Assembly: GCA_944325625.1 (NCBI GenBank)
Contig: CALVAP010000004.1
Location: forward strand, 248,001 to 312,000
Direction: 5' to 3'
Source of the DNA: Candidatus Gastranaerophilales bacterium
Lineage (GTDB): Bacteria > Cyanobacteriota > Vampirovibrionia > Gastranaerophilales > Gastranaerophilaceae
DNA: 64,000 nucleotides
Position numbers and translations under genes: made by a program. This document shows positions 9,047-18,795 of this stretch, one piece after another. The notes below the pieces were generated by a model that saw only the letters and a program-made list of their open reading frames with translations, did no database searches and was not told the origin of the DNA. Each line of letters begins with the position of its first letter. Position 1 is the stretch's first letter.

Positions 9047-10762
9047 TTATGCTGATAAAATTGATGCTCTTACTGTTTCATTGAATAAAATTCTACCTAC
9101 TGTAGTTTCTATTCTTTCACCTTTTTCATCTCTTACTATAATTTTATCGTGCAGCTTGATTACTCCTGATTCCAATGCACTTATGGCATCTTCGAATGAG
9201 AAATAATAACCTTTTATAGGTGCTGTAGGATCCTTGATAATTGTCAAATAATACATACCAAGTACCATGTCCTGTGAAGGAGTAATAATCGGTTTTCCTG
9301 TCGCAGGTGCAAGAATGTTATTCGTTGCAAGCATCAACATTCTTGCTTCAGTTTGAGCCTCAATTGATAATGGTACGTGAACAGCCATTTGGTCACCATC
9401 AAAGTCTGCGTTAAATGCTGTACATACCAACGGATGAAGTTGGATTGCTCTTCCTTCTACCAAAATAGGTTCAAATGCTTGAATACCAAGCCTGTGAAGC
9501 GTAGGAGCACGGTTCAACATTACCGGATGTCCTTCAATCACTTCTTCTAATATATCCCATACTATAGGTTCTGAGCGTTCAATTTTTTTCTTAGCTGATT
9601 TTATATTTTGAACATGCCCTCTTTCTATTAACTTGTTCACTACAAAAGGTTTGAAAAGTTCAATAGCCATTTCTTTAGGCAAACCGCATTGGTTAAGTGC
9701 CAACTGAGGACCTACAACGATTACCGAACGACCTGAGTAGTCTACACGTTTACCTAACAAGTTTTGACGGAATCGACCTTGTTTACCTTCTATAATATTT
9801 GATAACGATTTTAATGGTCTGTTGTTTGGTCCAACTACTGTTCTACCTCTTCTTCCGTTATCAATAAGAGCATCCACAGCTTCTTGCAGCATACGTTTTT
9901 CGTTTCTTACAATAATTTCTGGAGCGCCCATTTCCAACAATCTCAACAAACGATTGTTTCTGTTTATAACTCTTCTATACAAATCATTCAGGTCAGATGT
10001 TGCAAAACGTCCACCATCCAATTGAACCATTGGTCTTAGGTCCGGAGGCGTTACAGGCAATACATCCATTACCATCCAAGTCGGTTCTGTATTGCTTTCT
10101 ATCAATGCCTCAATCAATCTTAATCTCTTAATCAATTTTGCTTTCTTTTGAACCGAACCACCTGCTTGTGCCAACTCTGCTCTTATTTCGTCAGCAAGCT
10201 CTGTCATGTTAATTTCACCAAGCAATTCCTTAATTGCTTCAGCTCCAATTCCAACTTTTAAAGTGCTTTCTTCGTTTTCAAGTATAAAGTCTTCATACTC
10301 TTCTTCGCTTAAAAGCTGTAACTTTTTAAATTGAGAATCTCCGGCATCTAAAACAACATAATTATTGAAATAGATAACCTGTTCCAGATCTTTAAGTGTC
10401 ATATCCAAAAGTAAACCGAGATATGATGGAATACCTTTCAAAAACCATATATGAGAAACAGGAGCGGCAAGCTTTATGTGTCCCATTCTATGTCTTCTTA
10501 CCTTCGAATCCGTTACCTCAACACCACAGCGTTCGCAGATGATTCCTTTGTGTCTCACTCTTTTGTACTTACCGCAGTAACATTCCCAGTCTTTAGATGG
10601 TCCAAAAATCCTTTCACAGAACAAACCATCTCTTTCTGGTTTTAATGTACGGTAGTTTATAGTTTCCGGCTTTGTTACTTCACCATAAGACCACTTCATC
10701 ACTCTTTCAGGTGACGCAATGCTTATTCGAATGTAATCAAAGTAATCTATACTTGTAGACAA
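9047..10762 (-). CDS. rpoC1: RNA polymerase gamma subunit (N-terminal part of beta-prime, RpoC1)
   Basis: A protein of 571 residues equal to the N-terminal half of bacterial beta-prime. It has the clamp zinc finger ([20 protein letters not shown]), the [25 protein letters not shown] segment, [21 protein letters not shown] and the catalytic [16 protein letters not shown] loop with its three Mg-binding aspartates. It stops shortly after the catalytic loop, at [11 protein letters not shown], which is the usual cyanobacterial split region. At 571 residues it is shorter than the roughly 620 I expect from photosynthetic cyanobacteria. Cotranscribed between rpoB and rpoC2. Both halves are intact with their own starts, so the split is genuine and not a recent frameshift. 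Confidence 0.97.
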   Translation of the reverse strand: MSTSIDYFDYIRISIASPERVMKWSYGEVTKPETINYRTLKPERDGLFCERIFGPSKDWECYCGKYKRVRHKGIICERCGVEVTDSKVRRHRMGHIKLAAPVSHIWFLKGIPSYLGLLLDMTLKDLEQVIYFNNYVVLDAGDSQFKKLQLLSEEEYEDFILENEESTLKVGIGAEAIKELLGEINMTELADEIRAELAQAGGSVQKKAKLIKRLRLIEALIESNTEPTWMVMDVLPVTPPDLRPMVQLDGGRFATSDLNDLYRRVINRNNRLLRLLEMGAPEIIVRNEKRMLQEAVDALIDNGRRGRTVVGPNNRPLKSLSNIIEGKQGRFRQNLLGKRVDYSGRSVIVVGPQLALNQCGLPKEMAIELFKPFVVNKLIERGHVQNIKSAKKKIERSEPIVWDILEEVIEGHPVMLNRAPTLHRLGIQAFEPILVEGRAIQLHPLVCTAFNADFDGDQMAVHVPLSIEAQTEARMLMLATNNILAPATGKPIITPSQDMVLGMYYLTIIKDPTAPIKGYYFSFEDAISALESGVIKLHDKIIVRDEKGERIETTVGRILFNETVRASILSA

Positions 10763-10793
10763 TGTCTTATCTCCTTTATTAATTATTCTTTAA

Positions 10794-13700
10794 TTAGTCT
10801 TTAAATGTTGTTGGCGTTTCAAAGAAGTTAATATTTAACAACTCTGAATCCATATCCGATAGCACCCTCTTTGGCGCAGATCTTCTTAAATCATCGGTAT
10901 CAGACATAAGATCAACCTCTTGACCGTCTTTCTTGGATACTGTTATATCCAAACCGATACTTTGAAGTTCTCTAACCAAAACCTTAAATGATTCAGGAAT
11001 GCCCGGTCTTGGAATATTATCACCTTTAACTATTGCTTCGTAAGCACGCGAACGTCCGTTTACATCGTCAGACTTAATTGTAAGCATTTCTTGAAGAGTG
11101 TACGCTGCACCATAAGCTTCAAGTGCCCAAACTTCCATCTCTCCAAATCTTTGTCCGCCAAATTGTGCCTTACCGCCCAACGGTTGTTGCGTTACAAGTG
11201 AATATGGCCCTGTAGAACGTGCGTGTATCTTATCGTCAACAAGGTGAACAAGTTTCAATATGTATGAAACACCAACAGCTACAGGCCTTTCAAACGGTTC
11301 ACCCGTTCTACCATCATACAAAGTAACTTTACCGTCTTCTTGAACCCAGTCACAACCTGATTCCTTAATACCTCTAACAAGTTCTGCATGCGTCGCTATT
11401 TCAGACTGATTCTTTCCATACATTTCATCAAACGGCGGTGCTTCATAGTATTCCTTTGTCAAGTATGATGCCAGACCAAGCAAACATTCATATGTTTGTC
11501 CAACGTTCATACGGGAAGGAACACCCAATGGGTTAAGTACTATATCTACCGGCGTTCCATCAGGCAAGAATGGCATGTCTTCTTTCGGCAATATTCTCGA
11601 TACAATACCTTTGTTACCATGACGACCTGAAAGTTTATCACCAACAGATACCTTACGTTTTTGAGCTATATACACCCTTATTACCGTATTTGCTCCAGGT
11701 GGCAATTCGTCACCTTTTTCACGGTCAAATACTTTTACGTCAACAACTCTTCCACCTTCACCATGCGGTACTCTCAATGAGTTGTCTTTTACATCTCTCG
11801 CTTTTTCCGCAAATATTGCTCTCAATAGCTTTTCTTCCGGCGGATGCTCAGATTCACCTTTTGGAGTAATTTTTCCAACAAGAATATCATCTGCATAAAC
11901 CCTGGCACCAATTCGAACAATTCCTCTTTCATCCAAATGTCTCAAAGCTTCTTCTGATACGTTTGGAACCTCTCGAGTTATTTCTTCAGGTCCGAGTTTT
12001 GTTTGACGTGCATCTATCTCCAACTTCTCAATGTGAACTGATGTGAATATATCATCATGAACACATCTTTCAGATAAAAGAATAGCATCCTCGAAGTTAT
12101 ATCCTTCCCAAGGCATATACGCTACCAATACGTTTTTACCCAACGAAAGCTCTCCACAGTTTGTAGATGCACCATCTGCTATTACATCACCTGCTTTAAC
12201 CTTATCTCCTTCTCTTACAAGCGGTTTTTGGTTAATACAAGTGTCTTGGTTACTTCTTACATATTTCATCAAGGTATGTTTTACAACTTTACCTTCTTTA
12301 GTTTCTACGAAAATTTCTTCGCCGACTACTTTTACTACGGTTCCGTCTACTTTTGAAACCATAACCATTCCTGAGTCCTTTGCAGCTCTGGCTTCAAGAC
12401 CTGTTCCAACTACCGGTCTTTGAGTTATCAACAATGGTACTGCTTGACGTTGCATGTTCGAACCCATCAACGCACGGTTAGCATCGTCGTGCTCTATAAA
12501 CGGTATCAAAGACGTTGCAACCGAGATAATCTGTATCGGAGAAACCCCAACGTAGTCAACCCTCTTTGATTCGCCCATGGTAAATTCTGAACGATAACGT
12601 ACCGGAACATACTCCGATTTGATTTTTCTGTTTTTATCTAACTCAACATCAGAAGGTGCTACACGATAGTTTTCTTCTTCATCGGCTGTCAAATATACTA
12701 CTTCGTCTGTTACAACCCCATCTTTTACCACAAAGTATGGTGTTTCGATGAAGCCGTAATCATTCACTCTTGCGTGAGTAGCCAATGAACCTATCAAACC
12801 GGCGTTAGGTCCTTCAGGAGTTTCAACCGGACAAATTCTACCATAATGCGATGGGTGAATATCACGTACAGCAAAACCTGCACGCTCTCTCACCAAACCT
12901 CCCGGTCCCAATGCTGAAATACGACGTTTGTGTGTCAACTCAGCAAGCGGGTTTGTTTGGTCCATGAACTGTGATAATTGTGATGAACCGAAAAACTCTT
13001 TCAATGAAGCCACCAAAGGCTTTGTATTCAAAAGATTTAACGGCGTCAACGTATCAGAGTCTTGAAGCGTCATTCTCTCTTTTACTATTCTTTCAATTCT
13101 CGAAAGACCGACTCTGAATTGGTTTTGTAACAATTCACCTACTGAACGAATCCTTCTGTTTCCTAAGTGGTCTATATCATCTACAGAACCTTCGTCATAT
13201 GTTAAATTAATTAAATATTCTATCGATGCTACAATATCTTGAACTGAAAGCGTTCTTTGTGTTTCCGGCACATTCAAACCTAACTTTTTGTTCAATTTGT
13301 AACGTCCGACTCTTCCGATATCGTATTTCTTTTCATCAAAGAATCTTGCTTCGATGATAGAACGTCCGCCGGCAGCTGATGCAGGATCACCAGGACGAAG
13401 CTTCTTATAAACTTCTATTAGTGCATCATCCGTCGTTTCTGCTGTATCTTTTTCTAATGTCTTTTTAAGAAAATCAAAGTGCGTAAACACCGTCTCCATT
13501 TCCATTGGTGTAATTCCCAATGCTTTTAACAGTGTTGTTGCAAGTATTTTTCTGTTTTTATCTATCTTTACGTATATTAAATCGTTAGAATCTGTTTCTA
13601 TCTTTAACCATGCACCTCTGTTCGGTATCAACGTTGCATTGTACAAACGCTTACCTGTCGGAGATACTTCACGCTTGAAATATACACCGGGAGAACGGAC

Positions 13701-14105
13701 AATCTGAGATACGATTACACGTTCAGCTCCGTTTACTATAAACGTACCTTTGTCTGTCATTGTCGGTATATCACCAATGTAGACTTCCTGTTCTTTTATT
13801 TCACCCGTATCACGGTTTACCAAACGAACCATGACTCTTAATTGCTTAGCGTAAGTTGCATCATGGATACGTGCTTCTTCTATTGTGTATTTCGGATTGT
13901 CAAACGTGTAGTTCGGCAAGAAATGAAGTTCCAATCTTCCTGTATAGTCCTTAATCGGAGAATATGAAAGAAACTCCTCTTTCAACCCTTCTTTAAGAAA
14001 CCATTCAAAAGATTTCTTTTGAACTTCAATCAAATCAGGTAAATCTGCCAATCTGGTGTTTGGAATACCCATTGGCGTAACTCTTTTAGCGTATTTTGTC
14101 GACAT
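10794..14105 (-). CDS. rpoB: RNA polymerase beta subunit
   Basis: A protein of 1103 residues, the compact size seen in the cyanobacterial lineage (E. coli RpoB has about 1340). The rifampicin region reads [23 protein letters not shown], with the D, H and S residues of sensitive enzymes unchanged. The strongly conserved [63 protein letters not shown] and [27 protein letters not shown] segments all appear in order. The start has AAGAGGTG 4 nt upstream. The gene heads the rpoB-rpoC1-rpoC2 transcript. The ribosomal genes rplK/A/J/L that commonly precede rpoB are not here; a promoter at 14185-14212 serves it directly. Confidence 0.98.
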   Translation of the reverse strand: MSTKYAKRVTPMGIPNTRLADLPDLIEVQKKSFEWFLKEGLKEEFLSYSPIKDYTGRLELHFLPNYTFDNPKYTIEEARIHDATYAKQLRVMVRLVNRDTGEIKEQEVYIGDIPTMTDKGTFIVNGAERVIVSQIVRSPGVYFKREVSPTGKRLYNATLIPNRGAWLKIETDSNDLIYVKIDKNRKILATTLLKALGITPMEMETVFTHFDFLKKTLEKDTAETTDDALIEVYKKLRPGDPASAAGGRSIIEARFFDEKKYDIGRVGRYKLNKKLGLNVPETQRTLSVQDIVASIEYLINLTYDEGSVDDIDHLGNRRIRSVGELLQNQFRVGLSRIERIVKERMTLQDSDTLTPLNLLNTKPLVASLKEFFGSSQLSQFMDQTNPLAELTHKRRISALGPGGLVRERAGFAVRDIHPSHYGRICPVETPEGPNAGLIGSLATHARVNDYGFIETPYFVVKDGVVTDEVVYLTADEEENYRVAPSDVELDKNRKIKSEYVPVRYRSEFTMGESKRVDYVGVSPIQIISVATSLIPFIEHDDANRALMGSNMQRQAVPLLITQRPVVGTGLEARAAKDSGMVMVSKVDGTVVKVVGEEIFVETKEGKVVKHTLMKYVRSNQDTCINQKPLVREGDKVKAGDVIADGASTNCGELSLGKNVLVAYMPWEGYNFEDAILLSERCVHDDIFTSVHIEKLEIDARQTKLGPEEITREVPNVSEEALRHLDERGIVRIGARVYADDILVGKITPKGESEHPPEEKLLRAIFAEKARDVKDNSLRVPHGEGGRVVDVKVFDREKGDELPPGANTVIRVYIAQKRKVSVGDKLSGRHGNKGIVSRILPKEDMPFLPDGTPVDIVLNPLGVPSRMNVGQTYECLLGLASYLTKEYYEAPPFDEMYGKNQSEIATHAELVRGIKESGCDWVQEDGKVTLYDGRTGEPFERPVAVGVSYILKLVHLVDDKIHARSTGPYSLVTQQPLGGKAQFGGQRFGEMEVWALEAYGAAYTLQEMLTIKSDDVNGRSRAYEAIVKGDNIPRPGIPESFKVLVRELQSIGLDITVSKKDGQEVDLMSDTDDLRRSAPKRVLSDMDSELLNINFFETPTTFKD

Positions 14106-14184
14106 TATTCACCTCTTATATTGTGGTTTAACGTTATTAAATTCTAACTATGTGCATAATTATTACATTTTACACTGTTATAAA

Positions 14185-14212
14185 ATTCTACCGCATAAAC
14201 CATGCCAGTCAA
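14185..14212 (-). promoter_or_regulatory. Sigma-70-type promoter for rpoB operon
   Basis: On the minus strand TTGACT, a 16-bp spacer and TAGAAT are found. Transcription would start near 14178, about 73 nt before the rpoB ATG, with nothing else between. Each hexamer differs from consensus by one base. Confidence 0.55.
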
Positions 14213-14361
14213 GGGAATTGAATTTTTTTATGTCAATTACCTACACAAAAATTTACATTTGTGCTCAAAAAGCTTGACAACCCTTCAATGAGTTACATGT
14301 TCAGCCTTTTGATATATTTTTTATACTTATTTTCTTATGTCTTACTTCCTTCTTCCATATA

Positions 14362-14400
14362 AAAAAACAGCTCATTTTAATATTTAATAAGCTGTTTTTT
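14362..14400 (-). terminator. Intrinsic terminator after the 161-residue unknown gene
   Basis: A perfect 11-bp inverted repeat, AAAAAACAGCT / AGCTGTTTTTT, with a 17-nt loop. It lies 31 bp past the stop at 14432 and isolates that gene from rpoB. The symmetric A and T tracts would also let it work on the plus strand. Confidence 0.75.
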
Positions 14401-14431
14401 AGAAGTCAACAATCCGAATTATTATTAATGT

Positions 14432-14917
14432 CTATTTTTTTGATATATTTTTTTGTCCCTTGGATATTTCTGCAAAATCAACATTTTTAATCTTAGCCCC
14501 GAATTCTCGAGTAAATCCTTCCACGTTCTCTATTAGCTCACCTAATATTCCATATGCTTTACGAGTCTCGCCTTCTGACCCCGCTCTTAAATCAGAAAAC
14601 ATCTTAACTGCCTCAATATCTTCTTTCCCTGTTACAATATATAAGGGCTGGTCTTGGTTTTCAGATAAAAATCTCGGCATCTTGCCTTTATAACGCTCTA
14701 GACACCTTTTTGTATCGCCATATCCTTTTTCCACTATCTCTTTTATAATCTTAGGAAATTTTGGTGAGCCTACAAACATCACTACATCTGATGAAATTGA
14801 CTTTGCGTATGGCTCTATTACATCTTTGACTACATCTTGTCCTGCTTTTGAAAATGCTTTTGGCGGAACCATTACTCTTTGTATACTTCCAAATGATACG
14901 TTGTTTTGCACTTGCAT
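14432..14917 (-). CDS. Unknown small protein with N-terminal SFGS motif
   Basis: I do not recognise this 161-residue protein. The start is well supported: AAAAGGAG lies 8-9 nt before ATG 14917. There is no signal peptide or membrane segment. Residues 8-11 read SFGS, within a short polar leader (MQVQNNVSFGSIQRV). The rest alternates strands and helices (SSDVVMFVGSPKFPKIIKEIV; QPLYIVTGKEDIEAVKMFSDL), which resembles a small alpha/beta domain. The C-terminus is basic (KGQKNISKK). It is monocistronic: it has its own -10 and its own terminator. The leader resembles those of the proteins at 1937-4375 and 54579-55604. Confidence 0.75.
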   Translation of the reverse strand: MQVQNNVSFGSIQRVMVPPKAFSKAGQDVVKDVIEPYAKSISSDVVMFVGSPKFPKIIKEIVEKGYGDTKRCLERYKGKMPRFLSENQDQPLYIVTGKEDIEAVKMFSDLRAGSEGETRKAYGILGELIENVEGFTREFGAKIKNVDFAEISKGQKNISKK

Positions 14918-14966
14918 TGTGTTTTCTCCTTTTTATTATTTTTTAATTTATTTTGCCTTTTCGTAC

Positions 14967-14972
14967 ATTATA
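14967..14972 (-). promoter_or_regulatory. Candidate -10 box for the 161-residue gene
   Basis: A perfect TATAAT on the minus strand, about 50 bp before the ATG. No convincing -35 hexamer is visible at normal spacing, so it is only a candidate. Confidence 0.35.
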
Positions 14973-14991
14973 AAACCCGTAAAAATTAAAT

Positions 14992-15020
14992 TTGCTAGTT
15001 AAATTATACTTTTTTATTAG
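14992..15020 (+). promoter_or_regulatory. Weak candidate promoter for the Hcp-like gene
   Basis: TTGCTA, a 17-bp spacer and TATTAG lie about 60 bp before the ATG at 15082. Both hexamers are two mismatches from consensus in a very AT-rich region. Confidence 0.25.
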
Positions 15021-15081
15021 ACTTTTTTCTCTTACATTATCTTTACCCTGCATTTAAAATGGCAAAAAAGGAAGATTAATT

Positions 15082-16668
15082 ATGTATAACTTTTTCAACT
15101 TAGAGTTCCCGACAGCTATGGAATGTCTAAACTCGGGAAAACTTTCCATTGACCCCCGTAATATTGCTTTAAGCGAAACATTTATCTATGAAACTCGCCA
15201 GCTTACATATTATATACTAAAAATAAAAGAATTAGGTTATGAGAACCTTTCTATGGTTGAATCTGTTATCGACACTCTTTCTTCGGTCAATTTTGGGTTC
15301 GAATACCAACAAAAGGACATCGAAAATCTCCTTTCAGATCTCCATGCCAAAAGAAATGAAGTCGTTGACTTTTATGAGGCACTATGTCGTCAAAAAAACC
15401 TTGACTGCCAACTTCTTCACTCAGCCCAACCGAGCAATGATGATATTTCTCTCATAAAAGCTATTATGAGAGGAGAGAAACAATCCATAAAGAAAAATAC
15501 TCAAATTTCCAGCTGCAAAAAAAATCTCTATCAAATAATGATTATGCTGGCTAAATCTGCGTCCAGCAATATTATGAAACTGGCGGATTACGACGTTGAA
15601 TGCATTTATGAAAGATATCAGGTTTTGGAATTTATCAATGCTTTAAACTTCCTTAATTTTAGAGAAGAAAAAATTGCAAAAAAAATTATCAAATTTGCTC
15701 AAACCAACTATGACCTTAATCTTTTGTTAAATGAAAAATACAAAGAAAAATATTCATCACCTTCTCTTTCTTCAGTAACCTTTAATAGAGTTAAGGGAAA
15801 AGCTGTTCTCATATCCGGAGACAATCTAAATGACCTTGACTTACTTCTCAAGGCCACCGAAGGTACCGGTATAAATGTTTACACCCACGACTTAATGCTT
15901 CTTGCATTCCAATATCCTTATTTCAGAAGATTTCCTCACCTAATAGCTCAATACCAACACAAAGAACGGGATTTTCAACTCGATTTTTCGGAATTTCCAG
16001 GACCTATCCTATTAACTAAAGATTATACAAATAAAATTAATCCTATCTATAGAGGTAATATTTTCTCTACTGATTTTATTTCAGGAATCGGCATCACAAA
16101 AATTAAAAATTATGACTTTGCCCCGCTAATAAAGTCAGCAAATAACATGCAAGGCTTTTCTCAATCAGAAAACAGACTGAGTATTAAAATCGGATATAAT
16201 CTTGATGATATATACAATAAAATGGACAATATCCTAAACAAATTCAACGAAAATCAATATAACGACATATATATTGTAGGTCTGTTGAATTACGGTAATA
16301 ATTCGAGTGAATTTTTTGAAACTCTTTATGAAAAAATTGGACCCGAAAATTATATTATATCTCTAGCATACGATAAAAAAGCCGACAATATTTTTCATAT
16401 TAAATCATATTTTGATTTTTCACTCGTTTACAAACTCCTTGAACAAATAAAAAATAAAATTAACACTGATAAAAACACAATAAAAATAGTGCTAACCCAA
16501 TGTACAAACGCAACTTTGACAAACCTGTTTATATTGAAAAAACTGGGGATAGAAGATATCTACATAACATGCTGCAACGTAAACACCCTAAATCCATCTA
16601 TTATGGATTGTTTGGTTAAACAATTTAACGTAAAACAGCTGCAAGAAGATAAAAACTTTGAACTATAA
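15082..16668 (+). CDS. Hybrid-cluster-protein (Hcp) homologue lacking nearly all metal ligands
   Basis: The 528-residue product follows Hcp/hydroxylamine reductase end to end (family about 540-550). Matching blocks are TLSSVNFGFE (family TLTNVNFD), GKAVLISGDNLNDLDLLLKATEGTGINVYTH (given here in parts: ISGDNLNDL, EGTGINVYTH), FPHLIAQY, FPGPILLT and the C-terminal KKLGIEDIYIT. The ligands are gone. N3 and N6 replace two of the four N-terminal Cys, L21 replaces the fourth, and only C15 is kept. D247 stands at the hybrid-cluster His, L271 at Glu, Y315 at the first Cys, L401/L402 at the persulfide Cys, Y430 and F444 at the next two Cys, and T475 and A477 at the last Glu and Lys. So it should hold neither the [4Fe-4S] nor the hybrid cluster. 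The reading frame is intact with AAGGAAG before ATG. Function unknown: a structural or binding role is inferred. Alignment was done from memory of E. coli and Desulfovibrio Hcp. Confidence 0.8.
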   Translation: MYNFFNLEFPTAMECLNSGKLSIDPRNIALSETFIYETRQLTYYILKIKELGYENLSMVESVIDTLSSVNFGFEYQQKDIENLLSDLHAKRNEVVDFYEALCRQKNLDCQLLHSAQPSNDDISLIKAIMRGEKQSIKKNTQISSCKKNLYQIMIMLAKSASSNIMKLADYDVECIYERYQVLEFINALNFLNFREEKIAKKIIKFAQTNYDLNLLLNEKYKEKYSSPSLSSVTFNRVKGKAVLISGDNLNDLDLLLKATEGTGINVYTHDLMLLAFQYPYFRRFPHLIAQYQHKERDFQLDFSEFPGPILLTKDYTNKINPIYRGNIFSTDFISGIGITKIKNYDFAPLIKSANNMQGFSQSENRLSIKIGYNLDDIYNKMDNILNKFNENQYNDIYIVGLLNYGNNSSEFFETLYEKIGPENYIISLAYDKKADNIFHIKSYFDFSLVYKLLEQIKNKINTDKNTIKIVLTQCTNATLTNLFILKKLGIEDIYITCCNVNTLNPSIMDCLVKQFNVKQLQEDKNFEL

Positions 16669-16680
16669 TCCCAAATTCAG

Positions 16681-18126
16681 TTACTTTGAACAAATTTCGC
16701 GATAAACATTCATATATTTTTGTGCGCTCTTTTCCCAAGTAAAATCAGCCTTCATTGCGCTTTGGCGCATAGCATTAAATGTATATTTATCCTGAAAAAC
16801 GCACTGTGCACGCTTAATTGCCTCAAGCATATCCCATCCGTTGTAGCCATAGAACTTAAAACCTGTAGAATCATTTAACGGATATCCGACAATTGTGTCT
16901 TCTAATCCGCCAGTTGCTCTCGCTATCGGTAAACAACCGTATCTCATGGCTATTAGTTGTGATAATCCGCAAGGCTCAAACTTAGATGGCATTAAGAAGA
17001 AATCAGACCCGCCATAAATCTTATTTGCCCAATCCGGCTTGTAATCTACCATTGCTCTTATGTTCCAAGAGTTATTTGATAACCATATCATTAAATTTTC
17101 ATATCCGTATTCACCGGTACCAAGGATAATATACTGAGCATTAACTTTTTGAAGCTCCCACTGCATATCTCTGATAAGGTCAATACCTTTTTGATATACC
17201 AATCTCGAAACCATACCAATCAAAGGAGTATTAGGGCAATATGGCATTCCAAACTTTTCTACTATTTCTTTTTTACAGGCTTCTTTTCCTGTCATATCAG
17301 ATAAATCATAATTTTTCACCAAATTCTTGTCTGTTTTGGGATTAAACTCCGTATAATCTATGCCGTTTGTTATCCCCATAACCTTCCAAGCATTATCCCT
17401 CAGAGTATAATCCATTCCCTCTCCAAATTCTTCACCCATTATCTCTTGAGCATACTTTTCTGAAACTGCTATTATCTTATCCGAACAATATATCGCCCCT
17501 TTGACCCAGTTAACTTTTCCATAATGCTCTACACAATGGTCATTGTATACATTGTCCCAACGCATATTCGCAAAATCTATTATTTTAGGATCACAGGCAC
17601 CTTGATATGCAAGATTATGAATTGAAAATACCGTCTTTGTATCTTTGTAAAAATCATCATACTTGTAATTATTCTTTATATAAACTGGAATCATAGCAGT
17701 ATGCCAGTCATTTGCGTGTATGACATCTGCCCTAAAATTCAAAAGCTTTGCATATTCAAGAACTGCTAATGAAAATGCAACATAACGTTGTTGTTCATAC
17801 ATTGTATCTACCCACTGAGGATATACGCAGTTAAAACAGGAATAATATTTTGGATTATCTACAAAAAATACATTTATTTTCGTTCCGGGCAGTTTACACA
17901 TTTTTAGCTTAAATATATGTTCAGTATTCCTCATAGAAATCTTGAGCGACGAGTTTTCTAACTCTTTTATTCCATATTTTTCTTGATTAATGGAACCATA
18001 CAAAGGAGTAAAAATACAAATCTCTGCATCTTTTTCCAATGCTTTTGGTAAACTGCCAACTACATCTGCCAACCCTCCAACTTTAGAAAATGGTGCTACT
18101 TCAGCTGATGCAAATAATATCTTCAT
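16681..18126 (-). CDS. glgA: Glycogen synthase (ADP-glucose type)
   Basis: A GT5-family glycogen/starch synthase of 481 residues that extends alpha-1,4-glucan chains from ADP-glucose. The N-terminal KVGGLADVVGSLPKAL (K15-V-G-G-L) binds the ADP-glucose. VIHANDWHTA, VFSIHNLAYQG and the C-terminal domain motif FEPCGLSQLIAMRYGCLPI with the family Glu follow in order, and RATGGLEDTI is present. It lies 42 bp after ruvA in the bioB-ruvA-glgA direction. The linkage of biotin, recombination and glycogen genes looks incidental. glgC, glgB and glgP are not in view, so the glycogen pathway must be completed elsewhere. Confidence 0.95.
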   Translation of the reverse strand: MKILFASAEVAPFSKVGGLADVVGSLPKALEKDAEICIFTPLYGSINQEKYGIKELENSSLKISMRNTEHIFKLKMCKLPGTKINVFFVDNPKYYSCFNCVYPQWVDTMYEQQRYVAFSLAVLEYAKLLNFRADVIHANDWHTAMIPVYIKNNYKYDDFYKDTKTVFSIHNLAYQGACDPKIIDFANMRWDNVYNDHCVEHYGKVNWVKGAIYCSDKIIAVSEKYAQEIMGEEFGEGMDYTLRDNAWKVMGITNGIDYTEFNPKTDKNLVKNYDLSDMTGKEACKKEIVEKFGMPYCPNTPLIGMVSRLVYQKGIDLIRDMQWELQKVNAQYIILGTGEYGYENLMIWLSNNSWNIRAMVDYKPDWANKIYGGSDFFLMPSKFEPCGLSQLIAMRYGCLPIARATGGLEDTIVGYPLNDSTGFKFYGYNGWDMLEAIKRAQCVFQDKYTFNAMRQSAMKADFTWEKSAQKYMNVYREICSK

Positions 18127-18168
18127 TTCTTGCTCCTATATGAGATTATCCCTAAACTAATTTTAAAT

Positions 18169-18795
18169 CTATTGCGCTAAATATGTCAAAGCTTGTTTCA
18201 AAATTTCTTCAGAATTAAGTTTATCTTTCGACCTCGCTACAGCCGATTTAATCGCCGGTTTTATTTCTTCTATGGTGTATCCCAAAGAAAGAAGAACAGC
18301 TTGTGCGTCGGATACATCTTCCTTGTTTATATCTTGTGCATTGATATCTGAAATATCCACCGGCATTTTTTCCTGCCAATTAATTAATTTATCTTTTAAT
18401 TCAAGAATTATTTTTTGTGCCATTTTTTGCCCCACGCCTTTTGCTCTGGAAAGGGCTTTGGCATCTTCTTTTATAACGGTTGCAATAAGCTCACAACCCG
18501 AAAATTCATCCAACAGAACAAGTGCAACCTTAACCCCTACACCTGAAACACTCTGTAGTATATTGAATAAATCCCTGTCTTCCTTACTCGCAAAACCGCA
18601 CAAACCCATAAAATCTTCTCTGTGCGTCAAAGAAACATATATCTTACATTCGTCATTGAGCTCCCCTAATTCTCTTAAGGCTCTTTTATTCACCTCTATA
18701 AGATATCCTATACTATTGCACTCCAACGTAACAAAATTGCCCTTAGGTGTGTTTTGATGTTTCTGAACAAGAGTACCTTTTATGTAATCATACAT
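18169..18795 (-). CDS. ruvA: Holliday junction helicase subunit RuvA
   Basis: RuvA (208 residues) binds Holliday junctions as a tetramer and loads the RuvB motor for branch migration. The N-terminal OB-like barrel starts MYDYIKGTLVQK. The central helix-hairpin-helix pair reads VSGVGVKVALVLL and AKGVGQKMAQKIILELKDK. The C-terminal domain (about 155-208, DAQAVLLSLGYTIEEIKPAI) is the RuvB-binding part. The length is normal. Its start overlaps the bioB 3' end by 8 bp, indicating translational coupling. ruvB and ruvC are not in this window. Confidence 0.95.
   Translation of the reverse strand: MYDYIKGTLVQKHQNTPKGNFVTLECNSIGYLIEVNKRALRELGELNDECKIYVSLTHREDFMGLCGFASKEDRDLFNILQSVSGVGVKVALVLLDEFSGCELIATVIKEDAKALSRAKGVGQKMAQKIILELKDKLINWQEKMPVDISDINAQDINKEDVSDAQAVLLSLGYTIEEIKPAIKSAVARSKDKLNSEEILKQALTYLAQ

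Larger units (their letters stand above)
14106..14431. other. Intergenic region: rpoB promoter and terminator of the upstream gene
   Basis: This 326-bp stretch has no gene. It holds the rpoB promoter (14185-14212) with a leader of about 70 nt, and the intrinsic terminator (14362-14400) of the minus-strand gene that ends at 14432. I see no leader ORF, tRNA or L10-type ribosomal leader in it. Confidence 0.6.

Noticed and set aside
11570-11869. Open frame of 99 codons on the plus strand inside rpoB
   Set aside because: It is antisense to highly conserved rpoB coding, has an unlikely composition and no ribosome site.
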